A stretch of DNA of 33,517 nucleotides from Lachnoclostridium sp. Its GTDB lineage: Bacteria; Bacillota; Clostridia; Lachnospirales; Lachnospiraceae. The position numbers and the translations under genes were made by a program. The notes beneath the pieces were generated by a model that had not been told where the DNA came from, ran no database searches, and worked only from the letters and a program-made list of their open reading frames with translations. Where the stretch lies: the NCBI GenBank assembly GCA_023665475.1, contig JAMPEB010000024.1:1-33517 (forward strand). The letters run 5' to 3'. Below are positions 1 through 7,361 of the stretch, piece by piece; position 1 is the first letter of the stretch, and each line of letters opens with the position of its first letter.

Positions 1-2
1 AC

Positions 3-281
3 AACGCCGCCGCTATGGAGAGCATGGGAACGGTGGCACAGGCAGACGGAACGGTAAAGGGCAAGGTTATCACTTCTATGGCAAGCGGTTCTGAAAGTGT
101 TGGTTATTCCACTGGTGGGAATTTTGATAAAACCGATGTTATGAAAGCGGCAGGAGATAGGGAATACAAAGAAAATGTCGAATATCGCATAGCTAAAGAG
201 AATATCGGCGGTGTGCCTGACGCAAACGGTGTGAATCTGCTGTTTTCGGGGGAGTATCCGAGAAAGCGTGAGGTGTGGTAA
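3..281 (+). CDS. Head-tail connector/adaptor protein, C-terminal part
   Basis: The reading frame is open to the left edge, so only about the last 92 residues are seen. The visible part contains SMASGSESVGYS and ends with GGVPDANGVNLLFSGEYP. This pattern resembles small gp6-like head-tail connector proteins that lie just after the major capsid gene in Firmicutes siphophages; I recall the pattern rather than having tested it. It is followed directly by a small zinc-ribbon gene and then minor capsid/tail completion genes, which fits a connector. The Met at base 15 is internal, because codons upstream stay in frame (N-A-A-A). The major capsid protein would be expected just outside the window. Confidence 0.55.
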   Translation, partial: NAAAMESMGTVAQADGTVKGKVITSMASGSESVGYSTGGNFDKTDVMKAAGDREYKENVEYRIAKENIGGVPDANGVNLLFSGEYPRKREVW

Positions 282-527
282 ATGGAAAAAGTAGCAAATG
301 CAAGAATTTTAATAGTTGAAATGGTGTGTGATAAGTGCGGTAAAGGAAAAATGAAACCGCATGGAAACACAGTATTATCAACATATCCTCCGCAATATCC
401 CCATATTTGCGAGAATTGCGGAAATATAGAAAATTATCCGTTTACATATCCATATCAAAGGCTTGTGCCTGTTGAGCCTTTGAGAGAACCGACAGAGAAA
501 GAACTTGAGGGAAGTCATGGGGATTAA
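282..527 (+). CDS. Small zinc-ribbon protein
   Basis: An 81-residue protein with two cysteine pairs, CDKCG at about residues 16-20 and CENCG at about 43-47, spaced as in a zinc ribbon. A middle region is rich in Pro and Tyr. The start ATG directly follows the stop of the connector gene, with GAGGTGG as ribosome binding site five bases upstream. Its 3' end overlaps the next gene by 11 bases. Small zinc-ribbon proteins are common between phage structural genes, but their role is unknown. It could bind DNA or a capsid protein; nothing in the sequence decides this. Confidence 0.7.
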   Translation: MEKVANARILIVEMVCDKCGKGKMKPHGNTVLSTYPPQYPHICENCGNIENYPFTYPYQRLVPVEPLREPTEKELEGSHGD

Positions 528-981
528 CTATGTGGATTCCGTTGTTGTCTATAACAGATACATCAACGGACTATACGAAACCGAACAGTATTTCGGCACA
601 CGGTTTGATAATGTGCGGATTGAATTGACACAGGGCGCAAACATGAAAGCAAGCGGCATGGAAAACGCCAGCGTGTGTACGGTCAAAATCCCGAACAGCA
701 CATTCCCAAAACCGTACAAAGCCCCCGAAGTGTGGAACGATTTGACGATTGAGGAAATGCTTGAAACATTCACGCTTGACACCGAGGCGAAGAATTTCTT
801 TGTGATTGTGAAGAAAGAGGAATTAGGGATTGATATTGATGTTCCTGTCGGATTGGTGGAGAGTGCGGACTATGACGGGGGATTTTTTGAACATATTAAA
901 ACGAAGTATGGGTATGCGTTTAGCGTTGATACGGTGGATGTGTATACGCTGATACCGAGGTTTGAGATTGGAGGGAGATAA
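517..981 (+). CDS. Minor capsid/head-completion protein
   Basis: A 154-residue protein beginning MGINYVDSVVVYNRY. The ATG at 517 is preferred to the in-frame TTG at 505 because GAGGGA lies eight bases before it. The sequence is beta-rich with no membrane segment. Position and size match the head-completion/minor capsid protein that follows the connector in A118-like phages, where such proteins join the capsid vertex to the tail. I recognise no catalytic motif. Its stop overlaps the start of the next gene in a TAATG arrangement, so translation is probably coupled. Confidence 0.6.
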   Translation: MGINYVDSVVVYNRYINGLYETEQYFGTRFDNVRIELTQGANMKASGMENASVCTVKIPNSTFPKPYKAPEVWNDLTIEEMLETFTLDTEAKNFFVIVKKEELGIDIDVPVGLVESADYDGGFFEHIKTKYGYAFSVDTVDVYTLIPRFEIGGR

Positions 982-1202
982 TGGGTAGCTTATCAAGAAC
1001 AGCGGCAAAGTGCAGAGCTTGCCCCGATAGGGATAAATGCAGTCATAAATACCTTGAAGCGTGTGCATATATGGAACAACCAAAAGTAGAAGTAAAGCCG
1101 GAAATATCCGTTTCTATTTCCCCCAATGTTGATATGTCCAGCATTGCAAGGGATATATTGGAAAAAGCATATATGCGAATTGCGAGAGGGTGTAGCCTAT
1201 GA
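981..1202 (+). CDS. Small cysteine-rich protein in the head-tail joining cluster
   Basis: A 73-residue protein with an N-terminal cluster CRACPDRDKCSHKYLEAC, giving four Cys plus a His that could bind a metal, and a helical C-terminus. It sits in the place where an HK97 gp10/Minor_capsid_2-like protein would stand in an A118-type order, but it looks unrelated to that family; the Minor_capsid_2-like gene of this phage is instead at 30862. It overlaps the next gene by four bases (ATGA). Function unknown. Confidence 0.65.
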   Translation: MGSLSRTAAKCRACPDRDKCSHKYLEACAYMEQPKVEVKPEISVSISPNVDMSSIARDILEKAYMRIARGCSL

Positions 1203-1672
1203 GCGAAGAAATCAAAGAACGCCTGTCAAAGACGGAATATGACAAGGTGGGAGAAATGCTCTTAGAGCTGATTAACGACTGCCCCTATATCCCCAAAGAT
1301 TTACAGGGGAAAGCCGGGGGCATACAGTATCAGTCTATGGGGGCGGATAAGTGCATCGGGATTCTGACGCTGCCGGGGGCGAAATATGTAAAGAAATATG
1401 TGTCCGGCAGTTTTATAGCACAAGTCAGTTTCCAGATTGCGTATAAGAGCAATCCCACGAACAACCGGGGGCGCATAGACGCTCAAGCCGTGGTGGATAA
1501 CATCATGGACTGGCTGGAAGATGTAACACACCTACCGTCACTATCCGGCGGCAGGACAATAACAAAAATTACCGCATCCAGTAGCTTTGCAACGGTGAGT
1601 GAGGTTGAGGGGGATAACTCCACAATCTTTGTTGCAAACGCTGAAATGCAGTACGAAAAGAAAGGAGTATAA
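1199..1672 (+). CDS. Minor capsid / tail-terminator protein (Minor_capsid_3-like)
   Basis: A 157-residue protein with a long helical N-terminus, a central beta segment and the phrase QAVVDNIMDWLED. Length, order (just before the tail tube gene) and pattern agree with the Minor_capsid_3 family of A118-like phages. These act as tail terminators that cap the tail tube and join it to the head. No catalytic residues are expected or seen. It overlaps the preceding gene by four bases, so the two are probably translationally coupled. The family assignment is from memory of the pattern and should be read as probable. Confidence 0.6.
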   Translation: MSEEIKERLSKTEYDKVGEMLLELINDCPYIPKDLQGKAGGIQYQSMGADKCIGILTLPGAKYVKKYVSGSFIAQVSFQIAYKSNPTNNRGRIDAQAVVDNIMDWLEDVTHLPSLSGGRTITKITASSSFATVSEVEGDNSTIFVANAEMQYEKKGV

Positions 1673-1673
1673 T

Positions 1674-2228
1674 ATGGCAAACGACAGAACTAACATGGTG
1701 TCGCTCTTAGACTTTGGCAAGTACATGGGCGGCACAACCTCAAACATTCTCGAACTTGGGGACGGCTACACCGAACTTACGGAGGATTGGGCGCCCAATA
1801 TTGAGGAAAAACAGTATGTGAACCAGAAAACGGCATCAAACACACTCAACGGCTACGCGCTTTCCATGACACCGGAGCGCGATCACTTATCTGACGAGGC
1901 GCAGCAGTACATTGATGATGCTTTCCGCAAGTTCCCCACAGGAACAAACGCACAAACCGACTATTTCCGGTATTACAAGACCGACAAGGTGAGCGATAAC
2001 AGCTTTAAGTGTATCAGAGTGCCGGTCATTGTTGCGCCGTCATCTACTGGCGGCAGCGGCGGCGAAACCCTTGTATCGTCTATCCAGATTAGCGGCAACG
2101 GCGATGTGGTAGAGGGCGTGATCGCGGTTACAGAAGACGGCTACACTTTTACTGAGGGTGCAGCAGAGGGTACGCAGACGGTAGCTGCCAGAACCACGAC
2201 AAAGAAGAGTGAGAGCAGCTTAAGCTAA
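1674..2228 (+). CDS. Major tail (tube) protein
   Basis: A 184-residue protein starting MANDRTNMVSLLDFGKYM, preceded by AAAGGAG seven bases before the ATG. It has the size and position of a siphophage tail tube subunit: after the terminator-like gene and before the chaperones and tape measure. A Ser/Gly linker (about residues 122-130) leads to a C-terminal stretch VSSIQISGNGDVVEGVIAV, which may be a small Ig-like or decoration domain. This would be one of the most abundant late proteins. A strong inverted repeat follows the gene at 2250-2282. An upstream in-frame extension exists but lacks a ribosome binding site. Confidence 0.8.
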   Translation: MANDRTNMVSLLDFGKYMGGTTSNILELGDGYTELTEDWAPNIEEKQYVNQKTASNTLNGYALSMTPERDHLSDEAQQYIDDAFRKFPTGTNAQTDYFRYYKTDKVSDNSFKCIRVPVIVAPSSTGGSGGETLVSSIQISGNGDVVEGVIAVTEDGYTFTEGAAEGTQTVAARTTTKKSESSLS

Positions 2229-2249
2229 GGTATTAAGGAAACTTAATAT

Positions 2250-2282
2250 ACGGGAGGGCGCACATTTCCATCGTCCTCCCGT
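2250..2282 (+). terminator. Inverted repeat after the tail tube gene, possible attenuator
   Basis: ACGGGAGG (2250-2257) pairs perfectly with CCTCCCGT (2275-2282) across a 17-base loop. Only a short TTT follows, so it may be a partial terminator or an RNA-processing/stability hairpin that sets tail tube output apart from the chaperones downstream. Confidence 0.45.
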
Positions 2283-2300
2283 TTGGAAAGGATGTTAGGT

Positions 2301-2747
2301 ATGGATAGTTTAAGAGTAGATAGTGGCATTAAGAAAATCGAGGTAAACGACAACGGAGAATACATCGAGATTCCTATAAGCGACACGGCATTTTATGAGA
2401 AGTTTGGCGCACTGCTGAAACACTTTGAACAGAAGCAGGCAGAGATTGAGAAGCAGGCGGCGGAACTGGAGGAAAAGCACAAGGATAAGCCGGACAATGA
2501 TACGGACATGATTATTGATACCGTTACACTGTATTCTGGGTTATGTAAGGATATATGTGCGGAGTTGGACAGACTTTTTGGTGCTGGATGCTGTAAAAAA
2601 GTATTCGTGGGAATTGATACCCCCAGCACGGAATTGATTGGAGACTTTTTTGAGCAGATAACGCCGCTTTTGCAAAAGTACGCGCAGGAGCGCAATGAGA
2701 AAATTAATCTGAAGTATAACCGTAACCGTAAAGGATCGAGGGGATAA
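2301..2747 (+). CDS. Tail assembly chaperone (first)
   Basis: A 148-residue acidic, mostly helical protein with a coiled coil EQKQAEIEKQAAELEEKHKD around residues 42-62. Between the tail tube and the tape measure, siphophages carry two chaperone genes that bind the tape measure during tail assembly; this gene and the Gp15-like gene after it fill those places. The ATG at 2301 is chosen over an upstream in-frame TTG because GGAAAGGATG precedes it. The stop overlaps the start of the next gene (TAATG). I see no clear slippery site for a programmed frameshift. Confidence 0.7.
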   Translation: MDSLRVDSGIKKIEVNDNGEYIEIPISDTAFYEKFGALLKHFEQKQAEIEKQAAELEEKHKDKPDNDTDMIIDTVTLYSGLCKDICAELDRLFGAGCCKKVFVGIDTPSTELIGDFFEQITPLLQKYAQERNEKINLKYNRNRKGSRG

Positions 2748-3367
2748 TGTTCAACATTCTACTTGACAGACTTCCAACCGAATATGAGGGCTTCCCGATT
2801 GATAGTGACTTCGGTGTAGGTATTCAGATTCTGCAGGCGTTAGAAGATGAAGAATTAACGGAGCAGGAGCAGATAGGGACTGCCTTATCTCTCCTGTTTC
2901 CGCAGGACACACCAGATGCGCAGACAGCGATTAAGGGTCTTTTGTGGTTTCTGACGGATTGGAACCACGATAAGCATATCAGCGAGGATAAAACAAAGGT
3001 CACCGACTATGATATCGACCAGTGGCGCATATATGCCGCTTTCCGTCAGGTATACGGCATCAACCTCAACACTGACCGTCTGCACTTCTGGGAGTTCATG
3101 GGGCTGCTCACCAATTTACCGGAATGTGCATACACAAGGGTTGTGGATATCCGTGCGAAGAAAATCACGGGCAAAATGAGTAAGGAAGAGCGGAGTATCT
3201 ACAAAAAGCTGAAAGACGCGTATTCCATTGAACAGAAAAAGGTTGTGAAGTATACCGACACGGAGAAGTCAGCGATTGACGAACACGACCGTATGATTGA
3301 GGAGATGAAAAAGAAAAGGGAGCAGAAACGGCTTGCGGCGCAGGCGTTTGAGGAGATATTAAAATAG
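2747..3367 (+). CDS. Tail assembly chaperone, Gp15 family
   Basis: A 206-residue protein opening MFNILLDRLPTEYEGFPIDS, which matches the hallmark start of the bacteriophage Gp15 family (Phage_Gp15). The N-terminal half is acidic with a conserved-looking LLWFLTDWNHDK segment. The C-terminus from about residue 145 is a basic, helical tail (KKKREQKRLAAQAFEEILK). Family members sit between tail tube and tape measure and are thought to act as tail chaperones. It starts on the stop codon of the first chaperone. A strong terminator follows eight bases after its stop, so the tape measure is separated from it. Confidence 0.8.
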   Translation: MFNILLDRLPTEYEGFPIDSDFGVGIQILQALEDEELTEQEQIGTALSLLFPQDTPDAQTAIKGLLWFLTDWNHDKHISEDKTKVTDYDIDQWRIYAAFRQVYGINLNTDRLHFWEFMGLLTNLPECAYTRVVDIRAKKITGKMSKEERSIYKKLKDAYSIEQKKVVKYTDTEKSAIDEHDRMIEEMKKKREQKRLAAQAFEEILK

Positions 3368-3372
3368 AACAA

Positions 3373-3404
3373 ATAAGGTGGAGGAATACCACCTTATATT
3401 TTTG
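3373..3404 (+). terminator. Rho-independent terminator after tail chaperones
   Basis: ATAAGGTGG (3373-3381) and CCACCTTAT (3389-3397) form a perfect 9-bp stem with a 7-base loop, followed by ATTTTT. It would stop or reduce late transcription before the inserted cassette at 3425-4100. Confidence 0.85.
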
Positions 3405-3424
3405 AAAAATTTTTAAATCTCTTC

Positions 3425-3453
3425 TTGACTAATCCAACGGATTACTATATAAT
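3425..3453 (+). promoter_or_regulatory. Sigma-70-type promoter of the 3505-4100 cassette
   Basis: TTGACT (3425-3430), a 17-base spacer and a perfect TATAAT (3448-3453). It lies between a terminator and the next gene, so the cassette has its own constitutive-looking transcription start inside the late operon. Confidence 0.85.
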
Positions 3454-3504
3454 TAAATTATCAAATGAAGAAAGGGGCTGCAAATTAGCCAAAAGGTGAG
3501 GGAA

Positions 3505-3924
3505 ATGAGAGTACAGAATATTGAACAGATGGAAAAGGTTGTTACAACAGGCAGCATAACATTGAACGAAGTTGATGTTGAATTACTTGCTGTGGTGCAT
3601 AAAAGTGGAGTAAGTGTGATTAAAGATAAGGTACATTATATGTGCGACGAAACGGATATATTGAATGTATCAGCCATACCAATAGAAGAATTGAGAATTT
3701 TTGAAGTATATTCAAAAGTCGGGGAAAGTTATCTTCAAACAAATGTTTGCGGCTTTCCGGTGGACATCAACCCTGTAGTTGATGTAATAGCAGCTCGCGA
3801 ATTGAAGGGGTACAATAAGCAGGAAGCATATAATAGGCTCTGCACATCAACAGATTTTGAAAAGGTTAAAATTTTAAAAGTAATGTTGAGAAAAGCAATT
3901 AAAGAAAAGGGGGAAGATGATTGA
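3505..3924 (+). CDS. Unknown cassette protein, possible toxin-like partner of HTH protein
   Basis: A 139-residue protein starting MRVQNIEQMEKVVTTGSITL, with AGGTGAGG upstream of the ATG; an in-frame GTG at 3496 is less likely because it sits within that site. The N-terminal two thirds alternate strands and helices, and the C-terminus is basic and helical (VKILKVMLRKAIKEKGEDD). I do not recognise the family. It is followed with a 4-base overlap by a small XRE-type DNA-binding protein, an order like that of HigBA-type toxin-antitoxin pairs. The independent promoter and flanking terminators mark it as a moron expressed apart from late genes. No RelE or HigB catalytic pattern is visible, so a toxin role is only a hypothesis. 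Confidence 0.75.
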   Translation: MRVQNIEQMEKVVTTGSITLNEVDVELLAVVHKSGVSVIKDKVHYMCDETDILNVSAIPIEELRIFEVYSKVGESYLQTNVCGFPVDINPVVDVIAARELKGYNKQEAYNRLCTSTDFEKVKILKVMLRKAIKEKGEDD

Positions 3925-4100
3925 CTCCGAAGCAAATAAGGGAATTAAGCGGCTTGTCACAGCCGCAGTTTTCCCAAAAATATAATATCCCTTTGCCGAC
4001 ATTAAGACATTGGGAACAAGGACAGAGAGAATGTCCGCAATATGTTCTTGAATTACTTGAATTTAAAGTTAGAAAGGATTCTGAAACCGACAACTTATAG
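3921..4100 (+). CDS. Small XRE-type helix-turn-helix protein
   Basis: A 59-residue protein read from TTG at 3921 with GGGGGA seven bases upstream, overlapping the previous stop. The sequence TPKQIRELSGLSQPQFSQKY, then IPLPTLRHWEQGQR, is a clear XRE/Cro helix-turn-helix, with the recognition helix around residues 28-38. Proteins of this type are antitoxins or autoregulators; here it probably represses the promoter at 3425 together with its upstream partner. The last codons lie inside the 5' arm of a terminator. The ATG at 3917 is in another frame and gives no product of this kind. Confidence 0.8.
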   Translation: MTPKQIRELSGLSQPQFSQKYNIPLPTLRHWEQGQRECPQYVLELLEFKVRKDSETDNL

Positions 4101-4114
4101 AGTTGTCGGTTTTT
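4086..4114 (+). terminator. Rho-independent terminator of the cassette
   Basis: ACCGACAAC (4086-4094) and GTTGTCGGT (4102-4110) form a perfect 9-bp stem with a 7-base loop followed by TTTT. It overlaps the end of the HTH gene and insulates the cassette from the tape measure gene. Confidence 0.85.
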
Positions 4115-4160
4115 AATTTGGTACAATCAAAAACATAAAAAATGTTACACTACAAACAGT

Positions 4161-4236
4161 GGAAAGTTATGTTCTCTGGTGTGAAACTGCTGGGTTGCTA
4201 GCACCGGCGAGATGGGTTCGATTCCCATACTTTCCA
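4161..4236 (+). tRNA. tRNA-like element with abnormal anticodon arm
   Basis: A 76-base element. GGAAAGT (4161-4167) pairs perfectly with ACTTTCC (4229-4235), followed by discriminator A. The T arm is canonical: ATGGG, loop TTCGATT, CCCAT (4212-4228). T8 and A9 are followed by a 3-bp D stem GTT/AAC with a GG-containing loop. The anticodon arm is wrong: the best stem GCTGG/CCGGC leaves a 10-base loop GTTGCTAGCA. If TTGCTAG is taken as the loop the anticodon reads GCT, but its stem has two mismatches and no serine-type variable arm. It may be a degenerate tRNA, a tRNA mimic or a structured leader for the tape measure gene. CCA is not encoded. Confidence 0.5.
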
Positions 4237-4285
4237 TTACTAACCGACTGACAACAGCGTCAGCCGCTAACTCAAACAGTTACGG

Positions 4286-4305
4286 GCAGAGAAAGGCATC
4301 TCTGC
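4286..4305 (+). other. Hairpin just upstream of tape measure ribosome binding site
   Basis: GCAGAGA (4286-4292) pairs with TCTCTGC (4299-4305) over a 6-base loop. The ribosome binding site GGAGGTG of the tape measure gene begins six bases later. No T-run follows, so it is more likely a translational or stability element than a terminator. Confidence 0.45.
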
Positions 4306-4324
4306 TTTGCGGAGGTGTCTTTTT

Positions 4325-6967
4325 ATGGCAGATTATGACGGCGCGATTAGGATAGTAACTAAAATTACAACCAGAGATGCGGAAGAATCTCTGGCAAGTC
4401 TTGAATACACAATTAAAAAATCTGCAAAGTACATAGAAGAATTGCGCTCGAAAATGGATGCATTGAAAGGGCAGAAAATTCCAACACAAGATTATAAGAA
4501 ACTTCAAGACGAATTATCAAAAGCTGAAAAAGAACTTTCTCAATTAGTCGCAAAACAAACTGAATGGGAAGAAATGGGCGTTACTTCTGGTGACGCATGG
4601 GACACTTTGAATGAAGAAATTGCAAAAGCAAGTGATAATGTTGATTTGATTAAAGAAAAAATGCAGGCATTATCCGATACAGGAAAAGCCTTTACTCTTG
4701 GCGAGAATACTTCCGAATATGCCACATATGCAAGGCAAATAGAATATGAGGAACAGGCTATTATCAAAGCTGGAGAACATTACAACAAATTGCTTGCTAA
4801 AGTCCCCAAGAAGTTCGACAACATGAAGAAATCCGCCCAAAAAGCCTTTAATGCCATAAATTCTGGCACAAAGAAGAGTTCTGGCTTGCTGTCCACATTT
4901 TCAAGCAGGATGAAGGGGCTTGCACTCTCACTTTTGATTTTCAACCAGATTTCCAAGGCATTCCGCGCCATGATTTCGGGCATGAAACAGGGATTTACCA
5001 ACTTCATGGGATATTCGGACTCCTACGCCCAGAGCGTGCAGAATATGAAGAATGCCATGACCACTTTAGAGAATCAGTTTGCGGCGGCATTTGCCCCAAT
5101 CGTGCAGATGGTCATTCCATGGCTCAACAGCCTTATCAATACCCTTACCACTGCCATGTCCAAGGTAGCACAGTTTATAGCCGTTTTGAGCGGCAAGAAC
5201 ACCTTTACCAAGGCTAAAAAGATACAGGACTCTTACAATAAATCCCTTGACGGCACCGCAAAGTCAGCAGACAAGGCAAGGGGAGCATTAGCGGCTTTTG
5301 ATGATTTGGATGTGCTAGACAAAAAAGAAGATGCTTCCGGCGGCACAGCAACGGAAACTCTGCCTGAGGATATGTTTGAAGAGGTTCCCATTGATGCAGA
5401 AGTGGTGGGGTGGCTGGATGATATCATTGAACGGCTTAACACCATGAAGAGCATCCTTGTTACAGGATTTTTTGACGGTTTAGGTGATACCGAGGGCAGA
5501 ATCGAAACCATTAAAAACGGTTTTGCATCCATACAAGACAGCCTTAAGGAAATCTGGACAGACCCCTCCGTAATGGCATCCGCAGATGCTTGGGCACAGT
5601 CAACAGTAAGAATGTTAGGAACGGTAGCAGGCTCTATTGCGAGCATCGGGCTTACCATAGGCGCCAACCTCATAGGCGGCTTTTCAAAATTCCTTGAAAA
5701 GAACAAAGAGAACATTAAAAACAGGATTGTGAAGCTGTTTGACATCCGCACGAAAGCCAATGAGATGATTTCTGAAACATTCAAATCAATCGCCTACATT
5801 TTCGAGGGATTTGCGAGTGAGAACGGGCAGGAGTTTACATCCAACATTTTAGGGATATTTGACACTGCATTTGGCGAGTCGTTGGTACTGATTTCTCAGT
5901 ACATGAATGATATTTTGAATATTTTTACACTTCCGTTTATCGAAAACAAGGAAGCGTTTAGGGAAGCATTAGAGGGATTCTTGGGGACACTTGCGGAAGT
6001 TTCTGGCACGATTAAGGAGGGAATTGATGAAACCTTTGCAGGATTGAATGAGGTTTATGAGGAACATGTCAGTCCCTTTTATAACTCCATAGCGCAGGGG
6101 ATTTCAGATTTAACAGGAACTTTCCTTAATTTCTGGAATGGCAGTGTACAGCCTATATTAGACTCATGGGCGGCGAAATTTGATGAAGTCTGGACTGCCC
6201 ACATACAGCCGATGCTTAACAAGTGCATTGAACTCCTTGGGAATTTGGCCGATTTCCTTAAGACTATATGGGAAGTCATATTACAGCCGTTTATTAATTG
6301 GATAATTGAAAATATCCTTCCCACGATACTTCCTATATATGACAATATCGTCAGCGGAATTATGGAGGTATTGGGGTACATAGGGGATGCCATAGGTGGA
6401 ATCGTTGACATTTTCAATGGCATGTTGGAGTTTCTGGTGGGCGTGTTTACGGGCGATTGGGATAAAGCATGGAGTGGAATCACGAAGATTGTAGAAGGTG
6501 TTAGAGATACTATAAAGGGCATTATTAATGCAATATTAGGGTTCTTGGAGATGCTTGTCAATAACTTCATTGGCGGTGTAAATTCCATTATCCACACGCT
6601 GGAAGAATTGGCTTCCATTAAGAATCCATTCACAGGGGAAGTAATTTGGCAGTTGGATTTACCAGAAATTCCGACCGTAAGCCTACCTAGGCTTGCTACA
6701 GGTGCAGTTATCCGGGGAGGTAACCCGTTTATGGCGGTCTTGGGCGACCAGCCAGCAGGACAGACCAACATTGAAGCCCCTCTTGCAACCATCAAGCAGG
6801 CAGTGAGGGAAGAACTTGCAGGGCTTGACCTAGGAAACGGAAGCGGTGGCACCCTTAAAGTGGTTCTCAATGTGAACGGTGAAGATTTGGCACGGGCAAC
6901 ATTAAGCGATTTCCTGTCAGAAATGAGCAGGCAGGGATATGATGTGGATGTATTGGGGGTGACTTAA
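4325..6967 (+). CDS. Tail tape measure protein
   Basis: The longest gene here, 880 residues from the ATG at 4325, seven bases after GGAGGTG. It sits after the chaperones and sets tail length in siphophages. Residues 15-180 are charged and helical (coiled-coil stretches such as LQDELSKAEKELSQL). Hydrophobic segments occur at about 196-220 (GLALSLLIFNQISKAF) and from about 425 through 770, as expected for a protein threaded in the tail tube and released into the host membrane. The C-terminus has LPRLATGAVIRGGNPFMAVL followed by GDQPAGQTNIEAP, a phrase typical of tape measure C-termini in Firmicutes phages. No muralytic domain is recognisable. Confidence 0.9.
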   Translation: MADYDGAIRIVTKITTRDAEESLASLEYTIKKSAKYIEELRSKMDALKGQKIPTQDYKKLQDELSKAEKELSQLVAKQTEWEEMGVTSGDAWDTLNEEIAKASDNVDLIKEKMQALSDTGKAFTLGENTSEYATYARQIEYEEQAIIKAGEHYNKLLAKVPKKFDNMKKSAQKAFNAINSGTKKSSGLLSTFSSRMKGLALSLLIFNQISKAFRAMISGMKQGFTNFMGYSDSYAQSVQNMKNAMTTLENQFAAAFAPIVQMVIPWLNSLINTLTTAMSKVAQFIAVLSGKNTFTKAKKIQDSYNKSLDGTAKSADKARGALAAFDDLDVLDKKEDASGGTATETLPEDMFEEVPIDAEVVGWLDDIIERLNTMKSILVTGFFDGLGDTEGRIETIKNGFASIQDSLKEIWTDPSVMASADAWAQSTVRMLGTVAGSIASIGLTIGANLIGGFSKFLEKNKENIKNRIVKLFDIRTKANEMISETFKSIAYIFEGFASENGQEFTSNILGIFDTAFGESLVLISQYMNDILNIFTLPFIENKEAFREALEGFLGTLAEVSGTIKEGIDETFAGLNEVYEEHVSPFYNSIAQGISDLTGTFLNFWNGSVQPILDSWAAKFDEVWTAHIQPMLNKCIELLGNLADFLKTIWEVILQPFINWIIENILPTILPIYDNIVSGIMEVLGYIGDAIGGIVDIFNGMLEFLVGVFTGDWDKAWSGITKIVEGVRDTIKGIINAILGFLEMLVNNFIGGVNSIIHTLEELASIKNPFTGEVIWQLDLPEIPTVSLPRLATGAVIRGGNPFMAVLGDQPAGQTNIEAPLATIKQAVREELAGLDLGNGSGGTLKVVLNVNGEDLARATLSDFLSEMSRQGYDVDVLGVT

Positions 6968-6968
6968 G

Positions 6969-7361
6969 GTGAAATTCAGCAAAGGCATAAAGGTAGATGG
7001 ACAGTTTTTTGATATCCCCATGGTATCGCTGAAGCGTACCGCAGACTTCCTCGACAAGTACGCGGAGCGGACAGAGGACGGGGAACTGCATAGAGAACTT
7101 ATCGGGGTGTATTACAACTATACCTTAACTGTTGGAACAAGCACGGACTTCGGCGATACGGATTATGATGCTTTCTGGGAGAAAATGACGGAGCCTGTGG
7201 AGTTCCATGAGATATCAATACCTACACTTAATGGATATTATAATTTTACCGGGTACATATCAAGCGTTTCGGATGAATATAAGAAGATATTAGACGGAGA
7301 AGCGGAATTTACAGGGTTCACTTGCAAATTTACCTCCAAATCGCCAGCGAGGACACCATGA
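6969..7361 (+). CDS. Distal-tail-like protein
   Basis: A 130-residue protein with a GTG start directly after the tape measure stop; GGGGGTGA lies about six bases upstream. It is beta-rich (GVYYNYTLTVGTSTDF, NGYYNFTGYISSVSDEYK) with aromatic residues throughout and no membrane segment. The gene between tape measure and hub normally encodes the distal tail (Dit) protein; this one is short for a full Dit and resembles only its N-terminal ring domain, so it may be a minimal Dit. It overlaps the following hub gene by four bases (ATGA). Confidence 0.6.
   Translation: MKFSKGIKVDGQFFDIPMVSLKRTADFLDKYAERTEDGELHRELIGVYYNYTLTVGTSTDFGDTDYDAFWEKMTEPVEFHEISIPTLNGYYNFTGYISSVSDEYKKILDGEAEFTGFTCKFTSKSPARTP

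Noticed and set aside
2301..3367. Programmed frameshift between the two tail chaperones
   Set aside because: The genes overlap only by TAATG and I could not find a slippery heptamer near the end of the first gene. Separate translation explains the data.
5233..6870. Long minus-strand frames opposite the tape measure gene
   Set aside because: They are mirror frames of a long + strand gene with a clear product and have no ribosome binding sites.
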